This document shows positions 1 to 12,061 of a stretch of 64,000 nt of DNA, in pieces. Under the pieces are notes generated by a model. That model was not told where the DNA came from. It searched no databases and was given only the letters and a program-made list of their open reading frames with translations. Source of the stretch: Erythrophleum ivorense (Eukaryota; Streptophyta; Magnoliopsida; Fabales; Fabaceae); the NCBI GenBank assembly GCA_026724425.1, contig JAIUCV010000019.1, positions 9,505,141 to 9,569,140 of the forward strand, given 5' to 3'. Within the stretch, counting starts at the first letter, position 1; every line of letters starts with the position of its first letter. The position numbers and the translations under genes were made by a program.

Positions 1-643
1 TGTGTGGTCGCCCCTTGCAGACTAATCAGAGGCAGTCTTCTCGTTCCTTTTGTAACTAATTAACACTACTGTCAAGGAATTTTTTAAGTCATGATATTAG
101 TTGAGAGATTCTGTTTATTTATTTATTTATTTATTTTTGTGTTAACGTATGTGTAGTTAAAATGATCATCTTGCCTTAACAATTCAGCAATCATGAAGAT
201 TACAAAATTAAATTGAAAACGATTTTGTGCTTCTGCCGACTAAAATTTTTCCATTGCTAATTAGAAGTCGAAAGTCATGTCATATGCTCATGTTACACAA
301 CTCTGTCTCCATAAATTGAAGTTACTTTGAATGTGTTGAATAAAAACTCCCTAAATGAATTTTGATGAAAAACGGTTTTAATTACATCAAACCAAATGGA
401 AAATATGAATTAATAGCTAAAAGTATATTCATTTAAAATTACTTACTTATTTATTTATTTTTGCGTTAATTTACCTATATATAGTTAAAACGATCATCTT
501 GCCTTAACAATTCAGCAATCGTGAAGATTAAAAAATTAAATTAAAAGCATTTGTGTTCTTTCGTGTACTCGAATATTTCCACATCAGATTAAACGAGAAA
601 AGTCATATTATAGGCTCATGTTACACGACTTTGGCTAATTCAC
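1..643. repeat. R array, left copy (about 1.4 units, interrupted)
   Basis: This stretch is clearly homologous to 40035-41285 and 55548-56958. Shared landmarks are the phrase around GGTCACCCCTTG, the run AACACTACTGTCAA, the phrase CTTGCCTTAACAATTCAGCA and the phrase TTGAATTGTGTTGAATAAAA. A second, shortened unit begins near 447, because CTTGCCTTAACAATTCAGCA recurs at about 498. The unit breaks off at about 643 inside GGCTAATTC and matching sequence resumes near 10606, so about 10 kb has been inserted. No gene is present. The sequence does not show a function for the repeat. Confidence 0.8.
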
Positions 644-3600
644 TGCCACACAAAAAGGGAACTTTGCAATGGTTTCTAGACATAGCGATAGTTGCAAGCA
701 TCACGAAGACCTTTAGCAGTGGTTGCAAAATCCCTTGAATGTCACATCATTACAATTGTTTTCAACCACAGAAACAACAGTTGTAGTAATTTATTGTGAT
801 GGTCGGCCGGCACAATGGCTGCATTTAATGAAGCAAATTTAAGTACAATTGTGTTGCAACAGCTAAAACAGGATTCGACTTCTCTGCAATCTTATATGTC
901 AATTCCCCATCCTGTCAGACATTTCTCACCTTCTCTGTCTTTGTTTTTTTCATTTAAGTTTATTTTAAAAAAACAAAAAATAGATTAAGTAGCTTGACTG
1001 GACGAGGACAGGACACCATACAACTACAGAGAAGTTGAATCCGCTAAAACATGCTTGCCTTATAGCGATAAATACGACCTTGCTATTTTTGTAAATTTTT
1101 TATTTTAAATTTTAAAATTTTTTAATATTTGAACCTAAATATAAATATAGCTAAAATGACTTATATACAATAATTACAACAATTATAATTTTTAAATTAT
1201 AATTAGATATAAAATTAAGTTGTTATTAAAATTAAAAGTTGAATCTAATAGTCATTATGTCATGTAGGTTCCAACTATAATAAAATTATTGAGATCCTCT
1301 ATATACATACCTAATATTTTGTATCTTGAAATACTACCTATCATGAGTTTCATCACATGGCTAAGATATACACTTTCAATATGCACACCATACTCAAGTA
1401 AAGGCATTATAACATGCACCATAGTCAATGACTATATGCTAGACACATTTTCATCAATCTATATACCACATGCCATATTTAGCTTGCATCTCAATATAAA
1501 CTATCATCATTAGTTCATAATATAGTCATGTATCATAAAGTGCCAAACCATCACATACAGAGGGCATCATGCATGATTCGATCATGGGATTATGTATATC
1601 AAATTTGCTCAATTCAGCTTGTGGTCTAATTTGCAATCAACAAAACTTGTTAGTACATATCATAGTCATTAGTCATAAATAACATATCTATATAGGGCAT
1701 CCCATAAAGTGAATCCATAAAACATGTAATCTAAGGCCACCTCATATTAGGACTCTCTCCCTTGAAAACTCTACCTCAATTAAAGGAAACCATCTTGTAT
1801 TGGGACTTTCTCCCTCAATAACTCTATTTCCTTTAGAGACCATCTTATATTGGGATTTCCTCCCTCAAGAAATTTGTCTCCTTATAGTAAAGGTATCATA
1901 AGGTATCCTCTTATCACCGCAAAGGCATTTCAAATGATAAATAACTCAACATATAGTAAAGATTAAATGCATGCATACTCATGAAAAGTTCACAAGTAAT
2001 ACCATAAAGAGTAGTCTAAATAGATCCTAGTGAAACCCCTCTTGTCATTTTATCATATCTTTTAATGTCTTCCATATTTTAAACTCTTTGGTTGTAATGC
2101 TTTCTTAATAAGTGCAATTCTAGGTTATCCAAGTCATTCATTATGTCAAGGTCATCTAAGTCATGTCAATTGCATGAAGTCATTCACGTCAATTTCTAAG
2201 TCATACACATTAGAGTTATTCATAGCTAGGTCATCCACATTGATGTCAAGGTTAATTTTTAGGGCATGGTTATCATATTGGTAGATTACATTATAATTAT
2301 TTCTTGGATTTACTTTCTTAATGTTCCAAAAGAAGCTAATGAGACACCTAATCCTAAGTGAACACTTAGAATTTCATGGATAAAACTCATTTACTATGCA
2401 AAACTCCGACTTTTCACCAAACTAGTTCATTAAATAGCCTAGTTATGTATTTCCCTTTAATGACATAGCCTAGCCATGTGATGCACTGTTAAAGGCTCAA
2501 AATTTGCTAAACGTGACTCATGATGTGACTAGTTTATTCATGGATTCAAGCTCTCATGCCACTTTGTCTCTCATAATTCAGTTCAACATGTTTATTTACC
2601 ATCCAATCACTAAAATATAGCTAAATAACTTAATTAAAAGTGTGGATGGAGAATGAAATTCATATATGCTTTCCTAAATTTCATAACTTACATGCTTTTC
2701 TCTCTTAACCATTCTAGAATTCTTATATATATGGAGTGCAACCTATAAAGAACCTAGGCTAAGAATAAGGTTTTAAGATCTATCATACATCATCTAACTT
2801 GAAGCACTATAAACATCCATGGTTTCCTATAACTTCAACATGAGTTTTGCTTGAGAAATTTAGAGGAAGAAGATGAAGATGAAAGATAAAGTTAGGAATT
2901 ATTATCATATTATGATGAGGAATATTCATTTCTCAAGATAATTCTTATATTTTCTAAGTCTCTGAAATTTCATTTGTTTGACCCTTATCGATTCCTTTTT
3001 AGTTCTAACTAGCCATTCCTTACCCCTTAACTCTATTTTAAATAATTCATTTTACTATTTAAGGATTATTTTGGTTACCAAAATATAGAATATTACAGCA
3101 TGTTTACCCCACAACACTATTACTTCAAGTGTCATCATGAAGATTGTCTTGGCGAGCTAAACATATCATAAAAATAGTGAGAATTTATAATTCCCAATTA
3201 ATAATAACAACAATAAAAATTCATGATGATACCCGTTGTATCAAGCTACAAAAATTACTTTTATAACTATATTGCATTTATAGTAATTAAATGCATAAGT
3301 CATAAGAAAATATCTCATAATAATAATGCACACATACTCATGTTAGAATAATATCATCTTATAATGCATGCATACTCATGGCAGAATAATATCTTTATCT
3401 TTATCATTTTTTCTTTAAATATATGTGTGTGTGTGTGTCAATCTTTTGCTTATCTTTGTGAATTGAAACCAAATTGCTGAACACTTTCTTCTAACTAGGG
3501 TGTCCTCTTGAATGGATCTATAACCAGAGAATCAAGCAATCAAAGATCACCTCGTTTACACTTCTCTCTTTGAAGATAATCATTTGTAATTATCCAAGAT

Positions 3601-4440
3601 CACCTCCTTTACACTTTTCTCTCTGAGAATTGTTTCTTATTTCACATTGCCTTGCCTCAACTAACTTTTCGTAACTTTGTTCATCATAACTTTCTTTATC
3701 TTCCTCATAAATAATCCAAAAACATACTTTCTTTTGGATCGCCTACTTTTTTAAGGTCATTTCCAATGCTTTTCATAGACATGTATAGAAAAATAGTCTA
3801 TATACATATCCAAAATTTTCTTGTAAGTCTCATAAACACAATTCAGATACTCAAACATAATTCAAGAAAATTCCTCAAAGCAAAATATATGAAATATTTA
3901 ATAATAATAATAATATGATTAATCTATAAAGCACATAATTATCATGTTAATTTAGGCATTCTAATTTTCTAAAATAAAATTTGTGGAATGACATCACAAC
4001 TCATAAGCATATTTATGAATGCTATATTAATTTGTATATTAACAATTTTAAATTAATTCATGTACAACTTACTAGCATTGCAAAATTATCATGATAAAAT
4101 ATTAATGGTAAAAATACTAAAGGAAGATAAAATTGTATATAAAAATTACTATAATTACATTATAACCATGAATTAAAATACTAAAAAAATATCTTAGTAG
4201 TAAAATACTAAGAGAAAGGATTGTTATTTCTACCTCAGGTATAGCTTCTTCTTATTCCATCTTTCTTTCTTTCTCTCTCATTCACCCTCCTCTCTCTCTC
4301 TTTCTCAATTTACCACTTGGCTAAAATTCTTGCTTTAAAAAAAGGAGGAAATAGATGCCTTATATCAAAATAACAAGAAGCAAATTTCAAGCCAAGTGTA
4401 TTGCTAATTATGCCTTCTCTTGAATGCAACATGATGTGTC
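644..4440. other. Non-coding, degenerate interspersed-repeat DNA
   Basis: No convincing coding exon was found. The stretch is AT-rich, with three imperfect tandem phrases resembling ATATTGGGACTTTCTCCCTC at about 1735-1880, many short direct repeats of the AAGTCATCCACATT type at 2120-2260, and a (TG)n tract near 3424-3438. The style (pyrimidine-rich phrases, CTCTCTCTC near 4260-4310) resembles a decayed plant LTR such as the one at the right end of the window. No boundaries or coding domains could be found, so this is a weak inference. Confidence 0.4.
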
Positions 4441-4443
4441 CTT

Positions 4444-5365
4444 CACTACAAAAAAAATGGCATCTAGTGTCGGGCAAATAAATCTACTAACATCGGTTAT
4501 GACTGACGTTAGGTACTCTAACGACGATCACAAAAATCGACGTTAGAGGTAGTGTGGAGACTCCTTCTAATGATGCTTATTGAAACCGTTGGAACAACCG
4601 ACACTAGAAGATCTAACGTCGGTTAAAACCGACATTAATGAATGCAATTCGAGATATTGTATTTAGTCAAATAATGTGGTTATAATCGACATTAGATGGA
4701 AAATCTAACATCATGTAAAACCGATGTTAGTATATTAACTAATTGCCTTTATTTTAATGTCAGTAATAACTAACGTTAGATAAGAAATCTAACATCGGTT
4801 ATAATTTATAATTAACATTAAAATCAAATAAGAGGTAAATCTACTAACGTTGGTTATAACTGACGTTAAATGAAAAATCTAACGTCGGATAAAACCGACG
4901 TTAGTATATTAACTAATTGCCTTATTTTAATGTCTGTTATAACCGATGTTAGATAGGAAATCTAACATCGATTATAACTGACATAAAATCAAATAAGCAG
5001 TAAATCTGCTAACGTTAGTTATAACTAACGTTAGATAGGAAATCTAACGTCAGGTAGAACCAAAGTTAATATATTAACTAATTGCCTTATTTTGATGCCG
5101 GTTAGAACCGATGTTAGATAGGAAATCTAATGTCGGTTATAACTAATATAAAATCAAATAAGAGGTAAATCTACTAACATTGGTTATAACTGACATTAAA
5201 TGAGAAATCTAACATCGGGTAAAATCGACGTTAGTATATTAACTGATTGCATTATTTTAATGTCTGTTATAACTGACGTTAGATAGGAAATCTAACGTCG
5301 GTTATAACTGACATAAAATCAAATAAGCAGTAAATCTGCTAACGTTGGTTATAACCAATGTTAAG
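4444..5365. repeat. Left subterminal repeat array of CACTA 1
   Basis: Tandem, mostly palindromic copies of a motif of the form TCTAACGTCGGTTATAACCG alternate with spacers containing ATATTAACTAATTGCCTTAT and AAATCAAATAAG. The larger period is roughly 120-190 bp. In characterised CACTA elements such arrays bind the TNPA protein during transposition; that role is carried over from the family. The palindromic layout is directly visible. Confidence 0.85.
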
Positions 5366-5772
5366 TATCAAAAAATATATTTTTTAAATTCTTATTTTAT
5401 TTTATTTTCTATATTTTGTTATCCTGTCATTTTCTTTTTGTTTTGCTAGACTTTGACATACACTAAAAAATTGAACATTCACATAAAATTAAATTTTAAA
5501 TCAATCTACGACATGGAAATTTAAATTTAATAAACATCTATTTATATTATCTTCATAAAAGTTTCACCATACAAAAGTAATGTAAAACATTAACAACATA
5601 AAACAAAATAAGTTCAACAAACTCCAAAAGAGGCTTGCACTAGATGAATATTAACAAAAGAAGCTAAGCCTTATAAATTGTTATCCAAAAAGGCTTTTAA
5701 CATGTCATAAAACAAAATAGGTTCAATAAACTCCAGAATGCCTCATGGATCATGACTTGCACCAGATGATCG

Positions 5773-6312
5773 TCAACCAGGTGCAGGTGATGCCTCTGTA
5801 TTACCAACATCAGGTGGCTACATAAAAAAGTACACAAGTTACATTTACTCAAAACCTTCTTAAAATAGTAATTCAATAACTATACAAGTTAACATTTATA
5901 TTACCTATGAAGGGGACGCCTCAACTACACGAGAAACGCCTAGAGGTAGTTCCATTCCAAATTTTTCCACTAAATATTTGAATAAGTTATTCATTCGTGC
6001 TTGGTCATTAGCAAATTGAGCTTGTTCCATAGCACGCTCTTCCTCTATGGTTTTTAGTCGTTCCTCCATCGTCTCCAACTTATTCTTTAAAGTTACCACT
6101 TCATCACTTGAGTTTCCACTACTTGTGGAACTCATGGACATGCTATTAAATCAACGAGTAGGCAATCCAAATATCCTAGAAGGGCATGGACCCAACCCCA
6201 AGCCACGTACTAGTCCAGAATGCTCTTTTCCCAGCACTTGACCAAGTGGATCATCTGATGAAACAAGGGGTGAAGTCTTAGTTTCTTGACTAAGCCTCTG
6301 TGAAATTTCTTC
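5773..6312 (-). pseudogene. tnpA-like (Ptta/En/Spm) transposase 3' exons, broken
   Basis: Reading the minus strand after an AG at 6314-6313, the frame encodes EEISQRLSQETKTSP and then VLGKEHSGLVRGLGLGP, the hallmark of the plant Ptta/En/Spm transposase family. A glutamate/lysine-rich coiled coil (ETMEERLKTIEEERAMEQAQ) follows and ends the exon. An in-frame TGA at 6151-6153 splits the two parts. A TAG at 5905-5907 stands just before a GTAATA donor where the family would continue into a short last exon at 5817-5773 (PPDVGNTEASPAPG). Upstream exons are missing, so this is a relic. In the family the protein binds subterminal repeats. Confidence 0.8.
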
Positions 6313-6619
6313 CTACATATCAAAACAATAAGTTGTCATATAAGAGACAATATCCAATAGTTTTAGCATGCATATTTGGATAAGTGAAACATTAAAATGC
6401 AAAATAAAAATAATTGTTAAAAAAAACTGGTTCACAAAAAGAAAATTAATTGCCAACATCCAAAACTTAAATTGTATGCCAATATGTGCTTTAATTTTTG
6501 GCAGTAATTTGGGTTTTTGCTTTCTGGTAGATTTAGGAATTGGTTCACCTTGTCCTCAAAACAGTCACAAAGTAACCAAGATATATATATATATATATAT
6601 ATGGGAATACTAGATGCCT

Positions 6620-6651
<32 letters not shown>

Positions 6652-9600
6652 GGCTATTAGCATGAGAGTGCAAAGTGAAAAAACAAGACATGATGAGGAT
6701 ACTATAAAGCAATAAAATTTGAAGTATTTATGTATAATTTAAAATATTGCATTTAATATAAATGCAGCTCAATTTTCAAAGTATCCATAATTGGGAGAGA
6801 AAATATAAAAATGAGTTTTTTTTTGTTTTTCTGTTATGCCTTGTTTCTTCTAGAAGAGATTAAAAGATTAATTCTTTGAAATCATGCAAGATTTATTTAG
6901 AAGATGTTGCAGCACGTTAAACTAAGCTTGTCTACTAGAATTGATGATGTGATTAAATTATATCTAGATTGATATAACTATTGCATTAAATATGTGTGTT
7001 TTCATTAATTATGCATAGTGAAGCTATAAAGCATCATCTGGGGGTGAGGAGTTCAGTTTTGATACTCCTATAGTAATGAACTATTATCATGTTTCAAAAA
7101 AAAAAAAGAGTAATATATTGCGAGGTTAAGGTTCATAAGGATATTTTTAATAAGATTGTCTCTAATGATACTAGAATATCAAGATATATAGTGTATGAAA
7201 CAAACACACACACACATATCTTATGGTAAAGAAAGGTATGTGAAATATTGTTGAACTATATTATACATGTCCAGTTCCAATAATATATATGAAATCCACC
7301 AATGCAGAATTTATCAGTTATGTCAAACATATGGTACTCAAGTTAAGTAGTCTTAACAATACCAAGCTGAACCTAAATTAAGGACTTAATTATAGCAATT
7401 ATATATCATCGATCGATACCTAAACACTAACACAAAAATGAATCGTTGGATCACAGACTAATCAATTTGAAATCATATTAATATAATGCAGTGAAACAGC
7501 CAATGCTTATCGTCTTGTAGGATCGCAAAAGAAGGAAAAGGCAAAACCTACTTAAGGACAATCCAAAATATAGTAAGGTAACCATAACAAGCAGTTGAAC
7601 TTCAAATGCAAAATGCATGAAGAAGTAGCAGCGTTCCAAATACAAATTGGACAATGTACATATCACAATTGAGAAAACATTGTGATTTTAAAATTTTAAA
7701 TTCTTTATGCCTTAGATTTCTATTCAAGGAAGTCTAGCAAGTATATGCCACTTTTTAGTTAGATACCTATATATATATATACACTGATTTCCACGGAGGA
7801 ATCTTAGACAATCAGACCCATGTAGCTATATATGGTTTATTCATTGTCTCATCATAAAGCCTTCTCATTGTATTAAGTATGTCACTGTAGCCCAATACAA
7901 ATAACCATTCTTGTCTTATAACATCATGATATCTTAACTTATATCTTACTATTGTGTAAGATATATCATAATTTGGTAAAAGTTAGTTGTACCCTTGACT
8001 CACCACCTACTCCACCATATCACCTCATCATTTTTAGTATATCTTATCACTTGAGATATAGATATCTGCAACAAAAATGAAGAAGTTTAGAATAAGGAGT
8101 GATAAAAAAGTATTGTAACATAGTATCCACATGGCTATGTGTATGTATATATCGAACATGTTTAAAAAGTTAGAAAAAAATCAGGTTGCTGAATTTTGGA
8201 ACAATGCTAAACCATGTAGGTCCTCAATCAAAAAGTCATAGCTAATGAAATTGAAACCTCAAACCAATTTTTCTCAACATCAAAGACATATCAAAGAACA
8301 TCTATAACTAAAATTTAGCTCAAAATTCCACATGGATTAGTACAGAAAAATCAACAAAGTAGCTAACAAAATCAGAAAAACAGCAAAACAGAACTTCTGC
8401 ACAACCTTCTGAATTATCTACTTTAACCTAAGAAAATGAACTCAAAAATTCACAAAAATTTTTCAGAACATACTTAACATATATACAAATAATGTGACAA
8501 AAATTTAGTGCAAGATCAGTTCTGTGCAGCTCTAGAAAAATCCACAAAGTTGACTCTTAAGGTAAAAAATGAACAAAAACTGAAAATGTGAATAACATCC
8601 AAAAATCAGCAGATTTGTACATCTAAATGAGTTCCAAAATTCATGAAAATATTGTATATTAGACTAAACATATACAAGAACACTGTGCTCAAATTTTAGA
8701 TCAAGATCATGTCTGTGTTGCTTGCAATAGATTCATGAAGTCAAGGTTCAGCAGAAAAATCTTAACTTGAAAATCAAAGAATTTGATCATCCAAGGTGCC
8801 TCTAAAAATAAGCACAAAAGTAATCAACAAAATAGACACACAGATGAACATATTCTCCAAAAATCTAAGTGAAATTCAACTCCCAAGACTCCCAGTATAT
8901 TCAACAAATTCAGCATGAAACCAAAACTTTTCTGAAATTGCTACCGTGAAAAAATCAGTACCAACTAATGAATTCAATTAAATCACAATAATTATCAACA
9001 AATAACACATTATGCATCATCAAATCAATCAAAGAATCATGTTAGGAAATAATTACAGATTATTCATAAGCCAAAAGAATCAATTAAAGAATTATAGCAC
9101 ATGTACATGGACTAGTAATATAGTCCCAGTGGCTGTGGTACTCAGCATCTGCCTTCCTCCCTTTCACTTAATAAAAAAGAGGTGGTAGTAAGATGAATTC
9201 GAAAGGGGGGCTAGGTGTTACATTCACCCATTAGAGGCTATGATACATACTCTTGCTGTGGATCAAATAAAGAAAACCACTTTAGCCATTCCTTTTAGAA
9301 AGGTCACAATTTTGAAATTCTTCAATTGAAAGCAGACTGGTATAGTATTTGTAACTAATTTATTAGATCTGTATCCTTTGTAAAATTTTCATTTATAGGT
9401 AATCATGATTGTTGTGCGAAATTAATTAGTAGAGGGCAGAGGAGAGAGTGCTTTGTTGAGTCTTGAGTATGGAGTGGAGTGATCTTTTCTTTTTATATAC
9501 AACAGACTTATGCATTCATAAACTATGATACGGTAAAGCAGAGCAAAATGATAAGCTAGTGGGAGAGGAAGATTAAGACAAACCAGAGCATCTTCTTCGC

Positions 9601-10429
9601 CTTCCCCTAGGTTGTTATCTTCATTGCCAAAACTTCCATCACAGCCTCTTGAATCCCAACTTGTTTCTAGATGAATATTTGAAAAAAATATATCATTGTT
9701 CCAAGTAAAAACAGAATCTAAATTTTACAAAAGAAAAACAAAGGGAAATGGAACTAAACAAAGAACATCAAAGGAATGCAAACTTTTTTCTCAAAAACCA
9801 AGCACAAAATCAAATGCTCAGATTTGGGAAGACCAAGCTGTATGAACCGTAATGCAGCATCAGTCGATCAATGCTTTTGACAATCAGTGAAACCACATAG
9901 GCAAATGTCGTAGCTTCTCCCTCTCTCTCTCTTAGATTTCACACTTCTAAAAGGCAGGAAACCAATCAGGGAAGACCAATGGTCTCGCTTAAGAAGGAAT
10001 TGGGTTTGGGTGGGTGTCATTCATTCATCGAAAGGCAGGAGAGGATCAAGGATGCTCAAGGGACAGGAAGGAACGATCTCTAAAATTGGATTTAGAGTCA
10101 GATGACCAGTGGTGCGGTGGACAATGACGAGCGTGACTGGCATTTGACCCATACATAATAACTTCTAGTGGAAGTGAGGCGAGGAGGCAATAGATTCATC
10201 TTGTCATGGAAGATAGACATGAAGGATAAGGCTTTGTAAGAGTGACCAGAGGAGCTAATAGTTTAACCATCCATGCCAACCAACTTTCAAGGATTGACTT
10301 AGGGAGATTTAGGGCTTTCTCTCATTTCATAAGATTTCCCTTTGTGTTGTCTGATAACAGAGTGCCCTAGAAAGTTTTAGTTCCCTCCAGTGGTGACCTA
10401 TTTATTTATTTTATTTGAAATGATTAAAA
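6313..10429. other. Interior of CACTA 1, non-coding
   Basis: No coding exon was recognised. Simple repeats occur: (AT)n at 6580-6602 and a TTTTG pentanucleotide run at about 6622-6651. Between about 8040 and 9130 the sequence is rich in phrases such as AAAATTCACAAAAAT and AGATCAGTTCTGTG, with an imperfect internal repeat of roughly 190 bp spacing (compare 8430-8560 with 8630-8760). This could be a nested element whose ends I cannot define. The part near 9900-10350 may be the transcript leader of the lost transposase gene, since that gene reads leftward. Confidence 0.45.
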
Positions 10430-10559
10430 AAAAACTAATGTCAATTTTAACTGTTGTTAAGTAAGCGACGTTAAATTTTTCTCTCTCAATGCATCTAATG
10501 TCAGTTCCAACAACCGATGTTAAATAACCGACGCTGAATACACTTTTTTTTTTGTAGTG
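10430..10559. repeat. Right subterminal repeats of CACTA 1
   Basis: Short diverged copies of the same motif (AATGTCAATTTTAAC, GCGACGTTAAAT, AACCGATGTTAAATAACCG) lead directly into the terminal GTAGTG. The right array is much shorter than the left (about 130 bp against 900 bp), an asymmetry common in CACTA elements. Confidence 0.75.
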
Positions 10560-10562
10560 CTT

Positions 10563-12058
10563 GGTGAGTTATGATAGAATTAATATTGCTTTGCCCTAAA
10601 AAATGGATGTTACACTAGCTAATTCACCATAAATTGAAGTTACTTGGATTGTGTTGAATAAAAACTCCCCAAATGAATTTGGTATCAAAAACAGTTTTAA
10701 TTATGTCAAACAAAATGGAAAAATATTTAAGAGCCCAAAGCATGTTCGTGAAGAATAAACCAAAAGAATGTCTAGTAAGAATTCCTAGCTAAACAAATTA
10801 TAAGGGCTCAAATAGTTTTTGGACTAAATATATCGAGTCTCACTAATGTAAGAATGAGCCATAAAGGCTTATCAAGGTTATGGATATAATTGGGCAAAGT
10901 AAAAGAAAGAAAAATGTCAAGCCCATAAATATACGCTCACCAAAGAGCTAACTATTGATTTCTTGTTCTTTGTTTAATGGCAATTGGGTATTAACCCAAG
11001 AACAAAAAGTTAAAATAGAAGGAATTGATGGATGAAAAGAGGAATGTTAGAAGTTATATTCTTTAAAATGTGAATAAAGCACATATAACTAGCTTGAAAG
11101 AAGGAAGGACTAGAAAAAGTGTTACACAAACATCATGCCCTCATCAAGAATCATTTCATGCACTATAGAGAAGGAAAATGAAATATACTCAAAGAAGTCC
11201 CTCCATTTCAAAGTTGCTCTTCATGCTCCATGGCAGAGAAAGAAAGAAGTTGAAGCCATAAGGGACAAAAGTTTACAGCATTTATGAGGACAAATAAAGG
11301 CTACAATTGAATGTTAGAGGAGTAGTAACAATTGCAATATTTAATGAAGCTAATTGTTTAGAAGAAGATGGACTAGAAGGAATTGTCTCAGTGTAATGGC
11401 CATATCAAGAAGATCGAGTATTTAATAGCTTCATTGATGAAGACAAAAAGATAAAAGAATACATGTTACATTTAAGAGAGTTACAATTTGCAACCTACTT
11501 AATTGCTAAGTTTTTATTGTGTGCTAATACTCTGATTGAGATTTCAACAATTGTTGATCTTTGAGTGAACTCTTTGAAGTGTTTTGTATAAGCTTGTGAT
11601 ATTTCTTTATCTGTTATATTTCACCTAGGTTACTAAGAACTTGTGTTAATCTAAGTAGGTTGTAAGATTGTAAAACCCTTTGTGTAGCCTATTGAGTTTC
11701 CTTGGTGTTTGGAAAGTAAAAGTCTTTAAGGTTAATCCCATTACAAGTTGTCTTGGTTTAAGGAAGTAATACACAAATGTTTAATCCCATGAGGTTTCCT
11801 TGGTGTTTAGGAAGTAAAAGTCTTAAGGGTTGATCCTTTGCAATAGGTTACATGGTTGTAACTTGGTAGTTTGCCTAATAATTATTAAAAATCCCTTGCT
11901 TTGTACTTGGGGATTAAATATAAGATAAATTGGTCTAAACCAAAATAAATACATGTATAATCTTCTCCTTTTCGAACTCTTTTACTTTCAACAAATTAAT
12001 TTCCTAAAGAAAATTCATTCTACTTACTAGAACTTACATACATTTAGAGGAAGCTAAT
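10563..12058. other. Spacer between the CACTA elements: R remnant and LTR-like sequence
   Basis: A remnant of repeat R spans about 10606-10765 and includes TTGTGTTGAATAAAAACTCC. From about 11500 to 11990 the text resembles the 3' part of a plant LTR: three phrases with TTTCCTTGGTGTTTGG, then TGGTTGTAACTTGGTAGTTTG and GTACTTGGGGATTAAATATA. This last part closely matches 41855-41965. No open reading frame or LTR boundary supports a specific element. Confidence 0.5.
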
Positions 12059-12061
12059 CTT

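Larger units (their letters stand above)
4444..10559 (-). mobile_element. CACTA (En/Spm) DNA transposon 1, non-autonomous
   Basis: The left end starts CACTACAAAAAAAA and the right end is its exact inverted copy over 14 bases, finishing GTAGTG. A 3-bp target duplication CTT lies at 4441-4443 and 10560-10562, as expected for the CACTA superfamily. Subterminal repeats built on a motif like AACGTCGGTTATAACCGACG fill the left ~900 bp, with a few copies at the right end. The only coding trace is a broken tnpA-like 3' end on the minus strand at 5773-6312; no tnpD catalytic domain was seen. The element is about 6.1 kb and inferred to be immobile without help in trans. Confidence 0.92.
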
